Assembly: GCF_001854325.1 (NCBI RefSeq)
Contig: NZ_CP017755.1
Span: 1,178,001 to 1,242,000 of the forward strand
Origin: Cupriavidus malaysiensis
GTDB taxonomy: Bacteria > Pseudomonadota > Gammaproteobacteria > Burkholderiales > Burkholderiaceae
DNA length: 64,000 bases
Direction of reading: 5' to 3'
Translations under genes and position numbers: made by a program
In this document: positions 1-8,182 of the stretch, piece after piece
Layout: the number at the start of each line of letters is the position of its first letter
Position numbering within the stretch: position 1 is the first letter of the stretch
The notes under the pieces: generated by a model
What the model saw: the letters and a program-made list of their open reading frames with translations, nothing else
What the model was told of the DNA's origin: nothing
The model's database searches: none

Positions 1-2487
1 GTCTACCAGGCGCTGGCGCGCAACAATGCCAACTCCGGCGGCGGCGTGCTGCCGCACTACGCGGAGCAGTACCTGATCCGCGGCGTGGGCCTGGTGCGCG
101 GCCTCGACGATATCGGCAGCATCGTGCTCAAGGAGATCGACGGCACGCCGGTCTACGTGCGCGACGTGGCCGAGGTCAAGATCGGGCACGAGGTGCGCCA
201 GGGCGCGCTGATCAAGGACGGGCGGACCGAGGCGGTCGGCGGCATCGTGATGATGACGCGCGGGGGCAACGCCAAGGAGGTGGTGAGCCGGGTCAAGGCG
301 CGCGTGGCCGAGATCAACGCGCGCGGCATGCTGCCGGGCAAGCTGCAGATCGTGCCTTACTACGACCGCAGCGAGCTGGTGGACGCCGCGCTGTGGACGG
401 TGACCAAGGTGCTGCTCGAAGGGGTGGTGCTGGTGGTGATCGTGCTGTTCCTGTTCCTGGGCGACGTGCGCTCCTCGGTGGTGGTGCTGGCGACGCTGGT
501 GCTGACGCCCCTGTTGACCTTCATGGTGATGAACCAGGTGGGGCTGTCGGCCAACCTGATGTCGCTGGGGGGGCTGGCGATCGCCATCGGCCTGATGGTG
601 GACGGCTCGGTGGTGGTGGTGGAGAACGCCTTCGAGCGGCTCGGCCATCGCGACAAAGCCGGCATGAGCAAGACCGAGATCCTGGTCAAGGCGGTCGGCG
701 AGGTGGCCACGCCGGTGATCGTCGGCGTCGGCATCATCATCCTGGTGTTCCTGCCGCTGATGACGCTGTCCGGCATGGAAGGCAAGATGTTCGCGCCGCT
801 GGCCTTCACCATCTCGATCGCGCTGGCGATCTCGCTGATCCTGTCGCTGACGCTGTCGCCGGTGCTGTCGTCCTACCTGCTCAAGGGCGGGGCCGAGCAC
901 GACACCCGCGTGATCGCCTTCCTCAAGCGCCACTACCTGCGCCTGCTGCACTGGGCGCTGGCCAACAGCCGCAAGACTGTTATCTGCGCGGTGGGCGCCT
1001 TCGCCGCCGCCATCGCGGTGGTGCCGCTGCTGGGTACTTCCTTCATCCCCGAGATGAAGGAGGGTTCGATCGTGCCGGCGCTGGATCGCGTGCCGAACAT
1101 TTCGCTGGAGGAGTCGATCAAGCTGGAGAGGGAGGCCAACAAGCTGGCCTTGTCGGTGCCGGGCGTGAAATCGGTGGTGTCCGGCGTGGGCCGTGGCGAA
1201 AGCCCGGCTGACCCGCAGGGCCAGAACGAGTCGACGCCGATCGCCAGCCTGAAGGACCGCGACGAGTGGCCCGACGGCTGGACCCAGGACGATATCGCCA
1301 ATGCCATCCGCGATAAGCTCAAGGCCATTCCCGGCGCGCAGATCGTGATGGCGCAGCCGATCTCCGACCGTGTCGACGAGATGGTCAGCGGCGTGCGCTC
1401 CGACGTGGCGGTCAAGGTCTTCGGCGACGACCTCGGCAAGCTGCGCGAGCTGGCCGGCGAGATCGCGCGCGTGGCCGGGGGCATCGCGGGGGCGCAGGAT
1501 ATCCGCATCGAGCGTGTCACCGGGCAGCAGTACCTGTCGATCGAGATCGACCGCCAGGCCATTGCGCGCTACGGGCTGAACGTATCCGATATCCACGACC
1601 TGATCGAGATCGCCATCGGTGGCAAGCGCGCCACCGACGTCTTCGAGGGCGAGCGCCGCTTCAGCGCGGCGGTGCGCCTGCCCGAGGCCTTCCGCGGCAA
1701 TGTGCAGGCGATCCGCCAGTTGCTGGTGACGGCGCCCGACGGCGTGCAGGTGCCGTTGCAGAGCGTGGCGAAGATCGAGGTCAACGACGGTCCGGCGCAG
1801 ATCAGCCGCGAGATGGGCAAGCGCCGCGTGGTGGTGATGATCAACGTCAACGGACGCGACCTGGGCGGCTTTGTCGGCGAGCTGCAGCAGGCCGCATCCG
1901 CCAAGGTCAAGCTGCCGGACGGCTACTATCTCGAGTGGGGCGGCCAGTTCCAGAACATGGAACGTGCCATGGGCCACCTGAAGATCATCGTGCCGGTCAC
2001 CATCGCCGCGATCTTCTTCCTGCTGTTCCTGCTGTTCAACTCGCTGCGCCTGGCCACGCTGATCATCACCGTGCTGCCGTTCGCCTCGATCGGCGGCGTG
2101 ATCGGCCTGTTCGTCACCGGCGAGTACCTGTCGGTGCCGGCCTCGGTGGGTTTTATCGCCCTGTGGGGCATGGCGGTGCTGAACGGCGTGGTGCTGGTGT
2201 CCTACATCCGCTCGCAGCGCGAAGCCGGCGTGCCGGTGGCCGAGGCCGTGGCACTGGGCGCGACCCAGCGCTTCCGCCCGGTGATGATGACGGCCACCAT
2301 CGCCATGCTGGGCCTGGTGCCCTTCTTGTTCTCCAACGGCCCGGGCTCCGAGGTCCAGCGCCCGCTGGCGGTGGTGGTGATCGGCGGCCTGATCACCTCG
2401 ACGCTGCTGACGCTGGTGATGGTGCCGGTGCTGTATCGCTGGTTCGACGACAAGAAGGCGGATCCGGTGCGGGACGCGCCCGTGTAA
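1..2487 (+). CDS. Heavy-metal efflux RND transporter, inner-membrane pump (5' truncated)
   Basis: This is the proton-driven pump of a CzcA/CusA-type tripartite metal exporter, which moves metal cations from the periplasm or cytoplasm out through a periplasmic adaptor and an outer-membrane channel. The frame is open from base 1, so the true start lies upstream; 828 codons are visible against roughly 1,040 residues in the family, so about 200 N-terminal residues are missing. The stretch near visible residue 195 reads IAIGLMVDGSVVVVENAFER, the transmembrane helix 4 signature of metal RND pumps, with an acidic residue for proton relay. Hydrophobic helix clusters near residues 130-310 and 655-800 enclose a periplasmic loop. 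The substrate metal cannot be decided from this piece. Nothing after it continues the operon; the next gene is convergent. Confidence 0.93.
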   Translation, partial: VYQALARNNANSGGGVLPHYAEQYLIRGVGLVRGLDDIGSIVLKEIDGTPVYVRDVAEVKIGHEVRQGALIKDGRTEAVGGIVMMTRGGNAKEVVSRVKARVAEINARGMLPGKLQIVPYYDRSELVDAALWTVTKVLLEGVVLVVIVLFLFLGDVRSSVVVLATLVLTPLLTFMVMNQVGLSANLMSLGGLAIAIGLMVDGSVVVVENAFERLGHRDKAGMSKTEILVKAVGEVATPVIVGVGIIILVFLPLMTLSGMEGKMFAPLAFTISIALAISLILSLTLSPVLSSYLLKGGAEHDTRVIAFLKRHYLRLLHWALANSRKTVICAVGAFAAAIAVVPLLGTSFIPEMKEGSIVPALDRVPNISLEESIKLEREANKLALSVPGVKSVVSGVGRGESPADPQGQNESTPIASLKDRDEWPDGWTQDDIANAIRDKLKAIPGAQIVMAQPISDRVDEMVSGVRSDVAVKVFGDDLGKLRELAGEIARVAGGIAGAQDIRIERVTGQQYLSIEIDRQAIARYGLNVSDIHDLIEIAIGGKRATDVFEGERRFSAAVRLPEAFRGNVQAIRQLLVTAPDGVQVPLQSVAKIEVNDGPAQISREMGKRRVVVMINVNGRDLGGFVGELQQAASAKVKLPDGYYLEWGGQFQNMERAMGHLKIIVPVTIAAIFFLLFLLFNSLRLATLIITVLPFASIGGVIGLFVTGEYLSVPASVGFIALWGMAVLNGVVLVSYIRSQREAGVPVAEAVALGATQRFRPVMMTATIAMLGLVPFLFSNGPGSEVQRPLAVVVIGGLITSTLLTLVMVPVLYRWFDDKKADPVRDAPV

Positions 2488-2513
2488 GCGCAGCCGCCAG
2501 CCCTGATTTCCGC

Positions 2514-3410
2514 TCAGGCCGGCAGCAGCGCGGCACGCGCCGCCGCCAGCACCTCCTCGCTCAAGCGCTCCAGCAGGCCGGACGCCGCGCGTGCGTATTG
2601 CCAGTGCAGCGGCACGTCCAGCGGCGTGTCCGGCACCAGTTCGACCAGCGAGCCGTCGGCGAGATGGGGGGCGATCAGCCCCAGCGGATGCAGGCCCCAG
2701 CCCATGCCGGCCAGCGCTGCGGTGACGAAGGCCTGCGACGAGGGCAGGGCGTGGCGCGGCAGCTCGACGTGCCGGTGGCACAGGCGCCGCGCCCAGTGCG
2801 CTTGCAAGGCGTCCTTGCTGTTGAACACCAGGCTGGGCGCCCTGGCCAGCGTACCGGCGCCGACGCCGCTGGCGAAATGGTGGCGCACGAAGGCGGGGCT
2901 GGCCGCCGCCAGGTAGCGCATGGCGCCCAGCGGGCGGCTGTTGCACCCGGCGGCCGGGTGCGCGGTGGCCGTCACCGCGGCCAGCACGGCGCCGCTGCGC
3001 AGCCACTCGGTGGTGTGGTCCTGGTCGTCCACCGTCACGTCCATCAGCACGGGGTGCGCCGCCGCGAAGGTGGCGATGGCCGGCGCGGCCCAGGTCGCCA
3101 GGCTGTCGGCGTTCACCGCCACCGGCAAGGTCACGCGCGCCAGCCCCTGCGGGGCGAGCGCCGGCAGTGCCCCCTGCAGTTCTTGCTCGAGCAGGCGCAC
3201 GCGGTCGACGTGCTGGCACAGCCGCCGTCCCGTTTCCGTGGCCCGGCAGGGTTGCTCGCGCACCACCAGCGGGCAGCCGACGCGCTCCTCCAGCTGCCGG
3301 ATGCGCTGCGAGATGGCCGATGGTGTCACATGCAGCGCGCGCGCCGCCCGCTCGAAGCTTCCTTCCCGAACCACGGCAACCGATGCCGCCAGCGCCGAGT
3401 AATCCAGCAT
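2514..3410 (-). CDS. argP: LysR-family regulator, ArgP/LysG type
   Basis: A LysR regulator of 298 residues that resembles ArgP (IciA), the arginine/lysine-responsive activator of the amino-acid exporter ArgO. The N-terminal winged helix-turn-helix covers about residues 3-62 (ALHVTPSAISQRIRQLEE), followed by the two-lobed effector domain. The reading frame continues upstream, but the ATG at 3410 gives the conserved MLDYSALAA start typical of ArgP, so I chose it. It is divergent from the LysE/ArgO exporter gene, 73 bp apart, which is the classical argP-argO arrangement and supports both names. The effector is inferred to be a basic amino acid. Confidence 0.87.
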   Translation of the reverse strand: MLDYSALAASVAVVREGSFERAARALHVTPSAISQRIRQLEERVGCPLVVREQPCRATETGRRLCQHVDRVRLLEQELQGALPALAPQGLARVTLPVAVNADSLATWAAPAIATFAAAHPVLMDVTVDDQDHTTEWLRSGAVLAAVTATAHPAAGCNSRPLGAMRYLAAASPAFVRHHFASGVGAGTLARAPSLVFNSKDALQAHWARRLCHRHVELPRHALPSSQAFVTAALAGMGWGLHPLGLIAPHLADGSLVELVPDTPLDVPLHWQYARAASGLLERLSEEVLAAARAALLPA

Positions 3411-3483
3411 CGATGAAGTTCCGCTAATGTTGATGTAGGAAAGATAGTTTGGCTTCATCCATGGAGGCTGGCAAGCTGGCGCC

Positions 3484-4140
3484 ATGATGAGCCTTCCACT
3501 TTCCACCACCGCTCCGCTTGCCATGTCCGTCGTGCTGCAGGGCCTTGCCCTCGGCCTCGGGCTGATCGTCGCCATCGGCGCGCAGAATGCCTTCGTGCTG
3601 CGCCAGGGCCTGCGCCGCGAGCATGTCGGCAGCGTGGTGCTGTTCTGTGCGCTGGCGGATGCCTTGCTCATCTGCGCGGGTGTGATGGGCATGGCCCAGG
3701 CCCTGGGAGAGCGTCCCGGCCTGGCGCGCGTGCTGGCGCTGGCCGGCGCGGTCTTCCTGGCCGTCTATGGCTTGCAGGCCTGGCGGCGTGCGCTGCAGTC
3801 CCACCGGCTGCAGGCCGCGGCGGGCGGCATCGGGGCCGGCCGGGGCGCGGTGCTGGCCCAGGCGGCGGCGTTCACCTTGCTCAATCCGCACGTCTATCTC
3901 GATACGGTGCTGCTGGTCGGCAGCATGGGCGCGCAGCAGCCGGCGGCGCTGCGCGGCTGGTTCGTGGCGGGCGCGAGCGGGGCCAGCCTGCTCTGGTTCG
4001 GACTGCTGGGCTTCGGCGCGCGCCGGCTGGCACCGTGGTTCGCCCGGCCGAAGGCCTGGCAGGTGCTGGATGCGTTGATCGGCGCGACCATGTTCGCGCT
4101 GTCTGCGCTGCTGGTGCGCCATGTGGTGCTGGGCTTCTGA
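3484..4140 (+). CDS. argO: LysE/ArgO family amino-acid exporter
   Basis: A small inner-membrane exporter of 218 residues that secretes basic amino acids such as arginine or lysine. The N terminus carries the LysE family hallmark GLIVAIGAQNAFVLRQG, and five to six hydrophobic segments follow. A conserved LNPHVYLDTV motif lies mid-protein. An in-frame ATG at 3523 would give the more usual short N terminus (MSVVLQGLAL), so the start is uncertain by 13 codons. Its divergent neighbour is the LysR regulator ArgP, which probably activates it. Identity as ArgO rather than LysE is based on the neighbour; the two are close relatives. Confidence 0.87.
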   Translation: MMSLPLSTTAPLAMSVVLQGLALGLGLIVAIGAQNAFVLRQGLRREHVGSVVLFCALADALLICAGVMGMAQALGERPGLARVLALAGAVFLAVYGLQAWRRALQSHRLQAAAGGIGAGRGAVLAQAAAFTLLNPHVYLDTVLLVGSMGAQQPAALRGWFVAGASGASLLWFGLLGFGARRLAPWFARPKAWQVLDALIGATMFALSALLVRHVVLGF

Positions 4141-4166
4141 GGCGGGGCGCGCGGCGCGCGCGGTGC

Positions 4167-4970
4167 TCAGCCCAGCTTGAGCCCGCCGTGCGCCAGCAGC
4201 TGGCGGAACACCGCCAGACGCGCGTCGCCGGTCTGCGCCAGCCGCTGGCAGACGTGCGCGTGGCTGGCCTTGTCGCTGTGTCCCTGCAGCGCTTCCTGGC
4301 ACTCCAGCTCCGAGATTTCCAGGTGGACGCCGCTCAGGATCGCGCGGCCCTTGCCGACGCGCGCACTGACGATGGCGGGGGGCGTGCCGCCGAGATCCGC
4401 ATAGACCGCCAGCACCTGCGTGCCGGCGCCGGGCGCCGCGTCGAAATCGAAACGGCAGCCGCCGTGGTAGTGCGTATACAGCGCCAGCGGTGCCGGCGAC
4501 AGGTGGTCCGTGGTGCGCAGCGTCACCGCTGCGGTGGTGCGCGGCGTGCCGTCGTAGAGGAGGCCTCCGGTCAGTTCCGGCAGCGAACCCACCGCGACCG
4601 CGTCGACGAAGCTCAGCTCGCGCGGGCCGCAGATCGCGCCGCGGGTGCCTGCATGGAAGGCCAGCTCCCGGCAGGCATAGTAGGCCCCCGCGCAGATGCC
4701 GAGATAGGTGCCGCCGGCTTCGACGAAACGCCGGATACGCGCGTTGGGCGCGCCATTGAGCGCTGCGCAGTAAGGCAGGTCGGCGCCGCCCGGCATCACG
4801 AACATGACCGCGTGGTCGAACAAGGTCGGGTCCAGCCGGATATCGGCGGCCATCACCGTGCGCATCTCATATTCGCCGGGATGCAGCTGCTGTCCGATGG
4901 TCCGCATCAGGCAGGCGGTCCAGTCGGATGCGCCGGCGTCGATGTAGGTAAGGATCTGGGGTTTCGGCAT
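4167..4970 (-). CDS. BPL_N domain protein (glutamine-amidotransferase-like, biotin-protein-ligase N-terminal family)
   Basis: A protein of 267 residues with a class I glutamine-amidotransferase-like fold. Residues around 75-110 contain the nucleophile elbow GTYLGICAGAYYA with a cysteine at its centre, and an upstream MPGGADLPY oxyanion-type loop; a THYHGG segment follows later. This pattern matches the family named after the N-terminal domain of eukaryotic biotin-protein ligase, whose bacterial members have no assigned substrate. The ATG at 4970 was chosen because residues before it are low-complexity and unlike the family. It stands alone, convergent with argO. A hydrolase role is inference. 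Confidence 0.75.
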   Translation of the reverse strand: MPKPQILTYIDAGASDWTACLMRTIGQQLHPGEYEMRTVMAADIRLDPTLFDHAVMFVMPGGADLPYCAALNGAPNARIRRFVEAGGTYLGICAGAYYACRELAFHAGTRGAICGPRELSFVDAVAVGSLPELTGGLLYDGTPRTTAAVTLRTTDHLSPAPLALYTHYHGGCRFDFDAAPGAGTQVLAVYADLGGTPPAIVSARVGKGRAILSGVHLEISELECQEALQGHSDKASHAHVCQRLAQTGDARLAVFRQLLAHGGLKLG

Positions 4971-5188
4971 GCGGATTCCGGAGCGATCGTGGCGTTGCGG
5001 CGCCGGGGTTCCTGCGCAGTCTAAGCCAGATTCCGCCGGCCCGGGCTGCGTCGACACGGCATCGGCGTGTCCGCGCCCTGCACAGGGTTTTGACCCTCGT
5101 TATATACCTCTATATATTTCGATCTGTGCTTGCGGTGCGGCGGCCCGGCCCGCCGCACCGCTCCCGCCGTTCCTGCCGCCCGTACCCC

Positions 5189-5818
5189 ATGAACCGTTCG
5201 CTGCTGATTCTCGACGCCTTTGCCGCCCATCCGGGCGATCTCGTCGCGCGCGCGCTCGCCGGCGTGCTGGAGAGCGCCGCAAGCGGGCGCCTGCCCGCGT
5301 TCGCGCAATGGCTGGGCCTGCCCAGCCAAGAGTTCCGCGTCTTGCTCGACCGGTACTTTCCCGGCGCGGCGGCGGCGGGCTGGGCCCCCGATGCGCCGAA
5401 CGTGGATGCCGCGGCGCTGCCCTGCGAATTCGCCGACCTGGTGGACATGCTGTGGGACGGGCGCAGTCCCGGCCGCGACGGCGTGGCGGTGCGCTGGACC
5501 GCCCATGCGCTGGCATCCGGCTGCTTCGGCGGAGGACATCTGTGGGAGGACATGGGGCTGGGCGGACGCGATGATGTCTCGGACCTGCTGCGCACCCGGT
5601 TCGCGCCGGTGTTCGCCGCCAACACCACCGATATGAAGTGGAAGAAGTTCTTCTACCATCGCGTCTGCGCCCGCCTGGACCTGCATCCCTGTCCCGAGCC
5701 GTCCTGCAGCCGTTGCGACCACTATGCGCAATGTCACGGCCCGGAAGGCCGGGCGGGGGCCGTGCCGATCCACGGCCCGGCTAGCCAAGCCAGCGCTGCC
5801 GCGCCAGCAGTTCGGTAA
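5189..5818 (+). CDS. NifQ-family protein
   Basis: A 209-residue protein related to NifQ, the iron-sulfur protein that delivers molybdenum for nitrogenase cofactor assembly. The C-terminal part contains the family hallmark of four cysteines, C168-x4-C173-x2-C176-x5-C182, preceded by the conserved NTTDMKWKKFFY segment and HLWEDMGL motif. The ATG at 5189 was chosen because it starts a NifQ-like MNRSLLILDAF sequence; upstream codons are not conserved-looking. No nif gene is nearby, so its job here may be molybdenum or Fe-S handling outside nitrogen fixation. Its last 38 bases overlap the tail of the convergent EAL gene. Confidence 0.85.
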   Translation: MNRSLLILDAFAAHPGDLVARALAGVLESAASGRLPAFAQWLGLPSQEFRVLLDRYFPGAAAAGWAPDAPNVDAAALPCEFADLVDMLWDGRSPGRDGVAVRWTAHALASGCFGGGHLWEDMGLGGRDDVSDLLRTRFAPVFAANTTDMKWKKFFYHRVCARLDLHPCPEPSCSRCDHYAQCHGPEGRAGAVPIHGPASQASAAAPAVR

Positions 5819-6605
5819 AGCCCGCCACGCTGAGCGGGCGCGACAGGTAGTAGCCCTGCACCTGGTCGCACCCCATCAGCGCCAGCGCGCGCAGCTGGCG
5901 CGCGTTCTCCACACCTTCCGCGACCACCTGGATGCGCAGCCGCTTGGCAAGCCGGATCAGCGCCAGCAGCAGGCGATGCGCCCGCGTGTCCTCGCTCTCC
6001 AGCGCGCTGATGAAGACCCGGTCGATCTTGATCTGGTCCACGTCCAGCTCGTGGAGATGGAGCAGGTTGGAGTAGCCGGTGCCGAAGTCGTCGATGGCGA
6101 CGCCGACGCCGATCGCGCGCAGATGGCCGAGCAGGCCCTTCATATGCGTGGACGCGCCGATGCGGGTGGACTCGGTGACCTCCAGCATCAGGCTGGCGGC
6201 CGCCAGGCCATGCCGCGCCAGGGCTTCGTGCAGGCAGCCGGCGAGGTCGCCTTCGCTCAGGTGGCTGAGCGAGATATTGACCGCCAGCGGGGGCGGCGAG
6301 AAGCCGGCCTGGCGCCATGCGGCCAGTTGCCGGCAGGCCTCATGGATGACCCAGCCGGTCAGCGGCGCGATCTGGCCGCCGGCCTCGGCGACCGGGATGA
6401 ACTCGTCCGGCGGGATGTTGCCCAGGCGCGGGTGGCGCCAGCGCAGCAGGCATTCGGCACCGGTCAGCTCGCCCAAGGCCGTGCCGAACTTGGGCTGGAA
6501 CATCAGGTGCAGTTCGTCCAGCTGCATGGCGCGCGCGAGGCCGGCCTCGATCATGCCCGCGCGTGAGGCGCCGTGCCTGCCGTCGTAGCCTTTGCCGGCG
6601 CTCAT
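5781..6605 (-). CDS. EAL-domain c-di-GMP phosphodiesterase (ECL variant)
   Basis: A stand-alone EAL domain of 274 residues that probably hydrolyses cyclic di-GMP. The signature glutamate is present, as ECLLRW in place of EALLRW. The metal-binding DDFGTGYSNL loop, the KIDRVFI lysine-containing motif and the EGVE motif are intact, so catalysis is likely retained. There is no sensory or transmembrane domain. The start ATG at 6605 overlaps the stop codon of the preceding EAL gene by four bases, which implies translational coupling and a joint function. The 3' end overlaps the convergent nifQ-like gene by 38 bases. Confidence 0.88.
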   Translation of the reverse strand: MSAGKGYDGRHGASRAGMIEAGLARAMQLDELHLMFQPKFGTALGELTGAECLLRWRHPRLGNIPPDEFIPVAEAGGQIAPLTGWVIHEACRQLAAWRQAGFSPPPLAVNISLSHLSEGDLAGCLHEALARHGLAAASLMLEVTESTRIGASTHMKGLLGHLRAIGVGVAIDDFGTGYSNLLHLHELDVDQIKIDRVFISALESEDTRAHRLLLALIRLAKRLRIQVVAEGVENARQLRALALMGCDQVQGYYLSRPLSVAGFTELLARQRWLG

Positions 6606-7492
6606 GGCGCGTAGTACGTGTGGCGGGTTTCGCGCGGCGGATCGGCAGGCGCGGTGCGATCGCCACTCTCGTGCCATGCCGGCGCAGGTTCACCGAGCAG
6701 GCGGCGCAGGAAGGCATCCGGCACCAGCGGGGGCGCGATGGCGTCGCCCTGCAGCGCATCGCAGCCGAGCGTGCGCAATGCGACCCGCTGCGGGCGGCTG
6801 TCGACGCCGCGCGCGCCGATCTCGAGGTCGAGGGCCCGCGCCACCTCGATTGCCGCCGACACGATCGCCATGCCGCGCGGCTCGGGCAAGGCGAGGGTGC
6901 CGACCAGCCGCGGATCGATCCACAGTTCATCGATGGGCATCTCGCGCAGCAGTCCCAGCGTGGAGTAACCATTGCCGAAGCCGGCCAGCGCGATACGTGC
7001 GCCGAGCGCGCGCAGGCTGGCGAATCCGGGCTGGCACTGTTCCGCTGCCTGCGCGACCACGCTTTCCGGCAGCGCCAGTACCAGGCGGCCCGCGCCGATG
7101 CCGTGCTGGCGCAGCGCGTCGAGCACGCGCTTCTGGGCATGTGGCACGGACAGTTCGCCTAGCGAGGCGCGCAGGTGGATGCGGAATGGTTGCGGGGCCA
7201 GGTGGCTCCAGCGCTTCAGGTCGGCCAGCACGGTGTCGAGCAGCCAGTCGCCCAGGGCGGCGCGCATGCCGCAGTGGCGTGCCACGCGCGCCAGCAACGG
7301 GGGCGGCAGCACCCCATACAGCGGGTGCTGCCAGACCGGCTCCACCTCCGCCGCGCACCAGCGGCCGTTGCGTCCGGCGACGATGGGCCGCAGCCGCAGC
7401 GCCAGTTCTCCTCGCCGCATCGCTGCGGGCAATTCCCGCCCCAGCAGCGTTTCATCGGGCGGCGGCGCGTGGTCTTTCGGCGCATCCTTCAT
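6602..7492 (-). CDS. Degenerate EAL-domain protein, probably non-catalytic
   Basis: A 296-residue EAL-fold protein whose catalytic motifs are broken. The EALxRW position reads EVEPVW, the DDFGTGYS loop reads AGFGNGYS, the lysine of the KIDxxF motif is replaced (LWIDPRLVG), and EGVE reads ARGVDS. Such proteins bind but do not cleave c-di-GMP, or act through protein contacts, as in YcgG-, CsrD- or YdiV-like cases. The ATG at 7492 was chosen because it begins family-like sequence and has an AGGAAGG ribosome site upstream; the frame extends much further back without similarity. It is coupled (four-base overlap) to an intact EAL gene. Confidence 0.82.
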   Translation of the reverse strand: MKDAPKDHAPPPDETLLGRELPAAMRRGELALRLRPIVAGRNGRWCAAEVEPVWQHPLYGVLPPPLLARVARHCGMRAALGDWLLDTVLADLKRWSHLAPQPFRIHLRASLGELSVPHAQKRVLDALRQHGIGAGRLVLALPESVVAQAAEQCQPGFASLRALGARIALAGFGNGYSTLGLLREMPIDELWIDPRLVGTLALPEPRGMAIVSAAIEVARALDLEIGARGVDSRPQRVALRTLGCDALQGDAIAPPLVPDAFLRRLLGEPAPAWHESGDRTAPADPPRETRHTYYAP

Positions 7493-7941
7493 GGCCGGGA
7501 CGCCTTCCTGTTGGCCACGGCCAGGCCGGAGCGGCAGGTCCGCGCAAGCAGGGTGGACCCGCTCGGTGCGAGGAACGGGACATGCGGGGCGGCGGGGCCG
7601 GCAAGGCGGCTGGCGGGAAATGGGCGGAACAATGTCATCGCGCTGGCGATGCAGTGGCAGGAAGCGGTATCGACGTGGATCCGGTTCGCAGACTAAGAGA
7701 GGCGGGCGCTTGAACATGCCCCCGGAACGGAGGGATCGTCGGTGCGGCATCTCTCCCGGGCGCCGTGGCGGCGAATACACCCCGCGCGCGAGGGGAGTGT
7801 CGAGGCGGTCGGGGAGCGTCCGGGCTGACACATGCACAGCATATGGGCCCATGAGACAGCAGGCGTGTCCGGCACGACACGTGGAGCGGTCGATGGCGGA
7901 GGCAGCGTCCTGCTTCTTGTTGCGGCAGCGCAAAAAATTCC

Positions 7942-7970
7942 TTGACTATCTATCTACCAGTAGATACCAT
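7942..7970 (+). promoter_or_regulatory. Sigma70-like promoter with an operator in its spacer
   Basis: A TTGACT box at 7942-7947 and TACCAT at 7965-7970 are 17 bp apart. The perfect palindrome TATCTAC-CA-GTAGATA at 7951-7966 fills the spacer and touches the -10 box, so a bound repressor would block polymerase. Related sites occur at 8074-8099 and upstream of the nearby tetR gene. Confidence 0.6.
7951..7966. promoter_or_regulatory. Operator O1, TATCTAC-N2-GTAGATA palindrome
   Basis: A perfect inverted repeat with seven-base arms and a two-base centre. It shares its TATC...GATA ends with the palindrome in the promoter of the TetR regulator at 8957, which is the likely binder. Confidence 0.65.
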
Positions 7971-7976
7971 GTGTTC

Positions 7977-8059
7977 ATGGATCGCTGCTTCCCCTCCGCC
8001 ACCGGCGGCAGGAAAGAAAAAGAGGATCCAGCGCGACATCGGGGATTTCCCCGTTTTTT
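7977..8059 (+). ncRNA. Candidate small RNA or attenuated leader
   Basis: Transcription from the promoter at 7942-7970 should begin near 7977. About 83 nt later a hairpin with a CGGGG/CCCCG stem (8040-8053) is followed by six T (8054-8059), a plausible intrinsic terminator. The transcript also contains a CCGCC-acc-GGCGG hairpin near 8000. It lies wholly inside the leader of the repeat-protein gene, so it may be a small RNA or an attenuator. An ATG at 7978 opens a 39-codon frame that runs past the terminator; I do not see enough to call it a gene. Confidence 0.35.
8040..8059 (+). terminator. Candidate intrinsic terminator or attenuator in the leader
   Basis: Stem CGGGG/CCCCG with an ATTT loop followed directly by six T. 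The stem is short at five pairs but pure GC. It sits between the first promoter/operator and the second operator cluster. Confidence 0.5.
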
Positions 8060-8073
8060 CAGGACCGGTTCTC

Positions 8074-8099
8074 TATCTACAAGTAGATGCAAGTAGATA
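8074..8099. promoter_or_regulatory. Operator O2 cluster (TATCTAC-AA-GTAGATG plus extra GTAGATA half-site)
   Basis: The left part, 8074-8089, differs from O1 in the last base of its right arm and in its two-base centre. A further GTAGATA half-site follows at 8093-8099, ten bases from the previous one. It lies 84 bp before the start of the repeat-protein gene, so a second promoter may be controlled here. Confidence 0.6.
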
Positions 8100-8182
8100 C
8101 CTAACCGGCCCGGCATCAAGCGCCGCGCCGCAGACCAACCGGATCCCGATCGCGTGGATTCTTGCTAGACAAGGAGAGCATC

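Larger units (their letters stand above)
7493..8182. other. Intergenic region of 690 bp upstream of the repeat-protein gene
   Basis: No gene is supported here. The left 450 bp show nothing recognisable apart from the presumed leader of the EAL pair. The right part, from 7942 on, holds a promoter, two TATC/GATA operator regions and a short GC hairpin followed by six T; these are listed separately. Confidence 0.6.

Noticed and set aside
7978..8096. 39-codon leader-peptide frame in front of the repeat-protein gene
   Set aside because: No ribosome site and no conserved feature; it crosses the candidate terminator, so only the RNA feature is reported.
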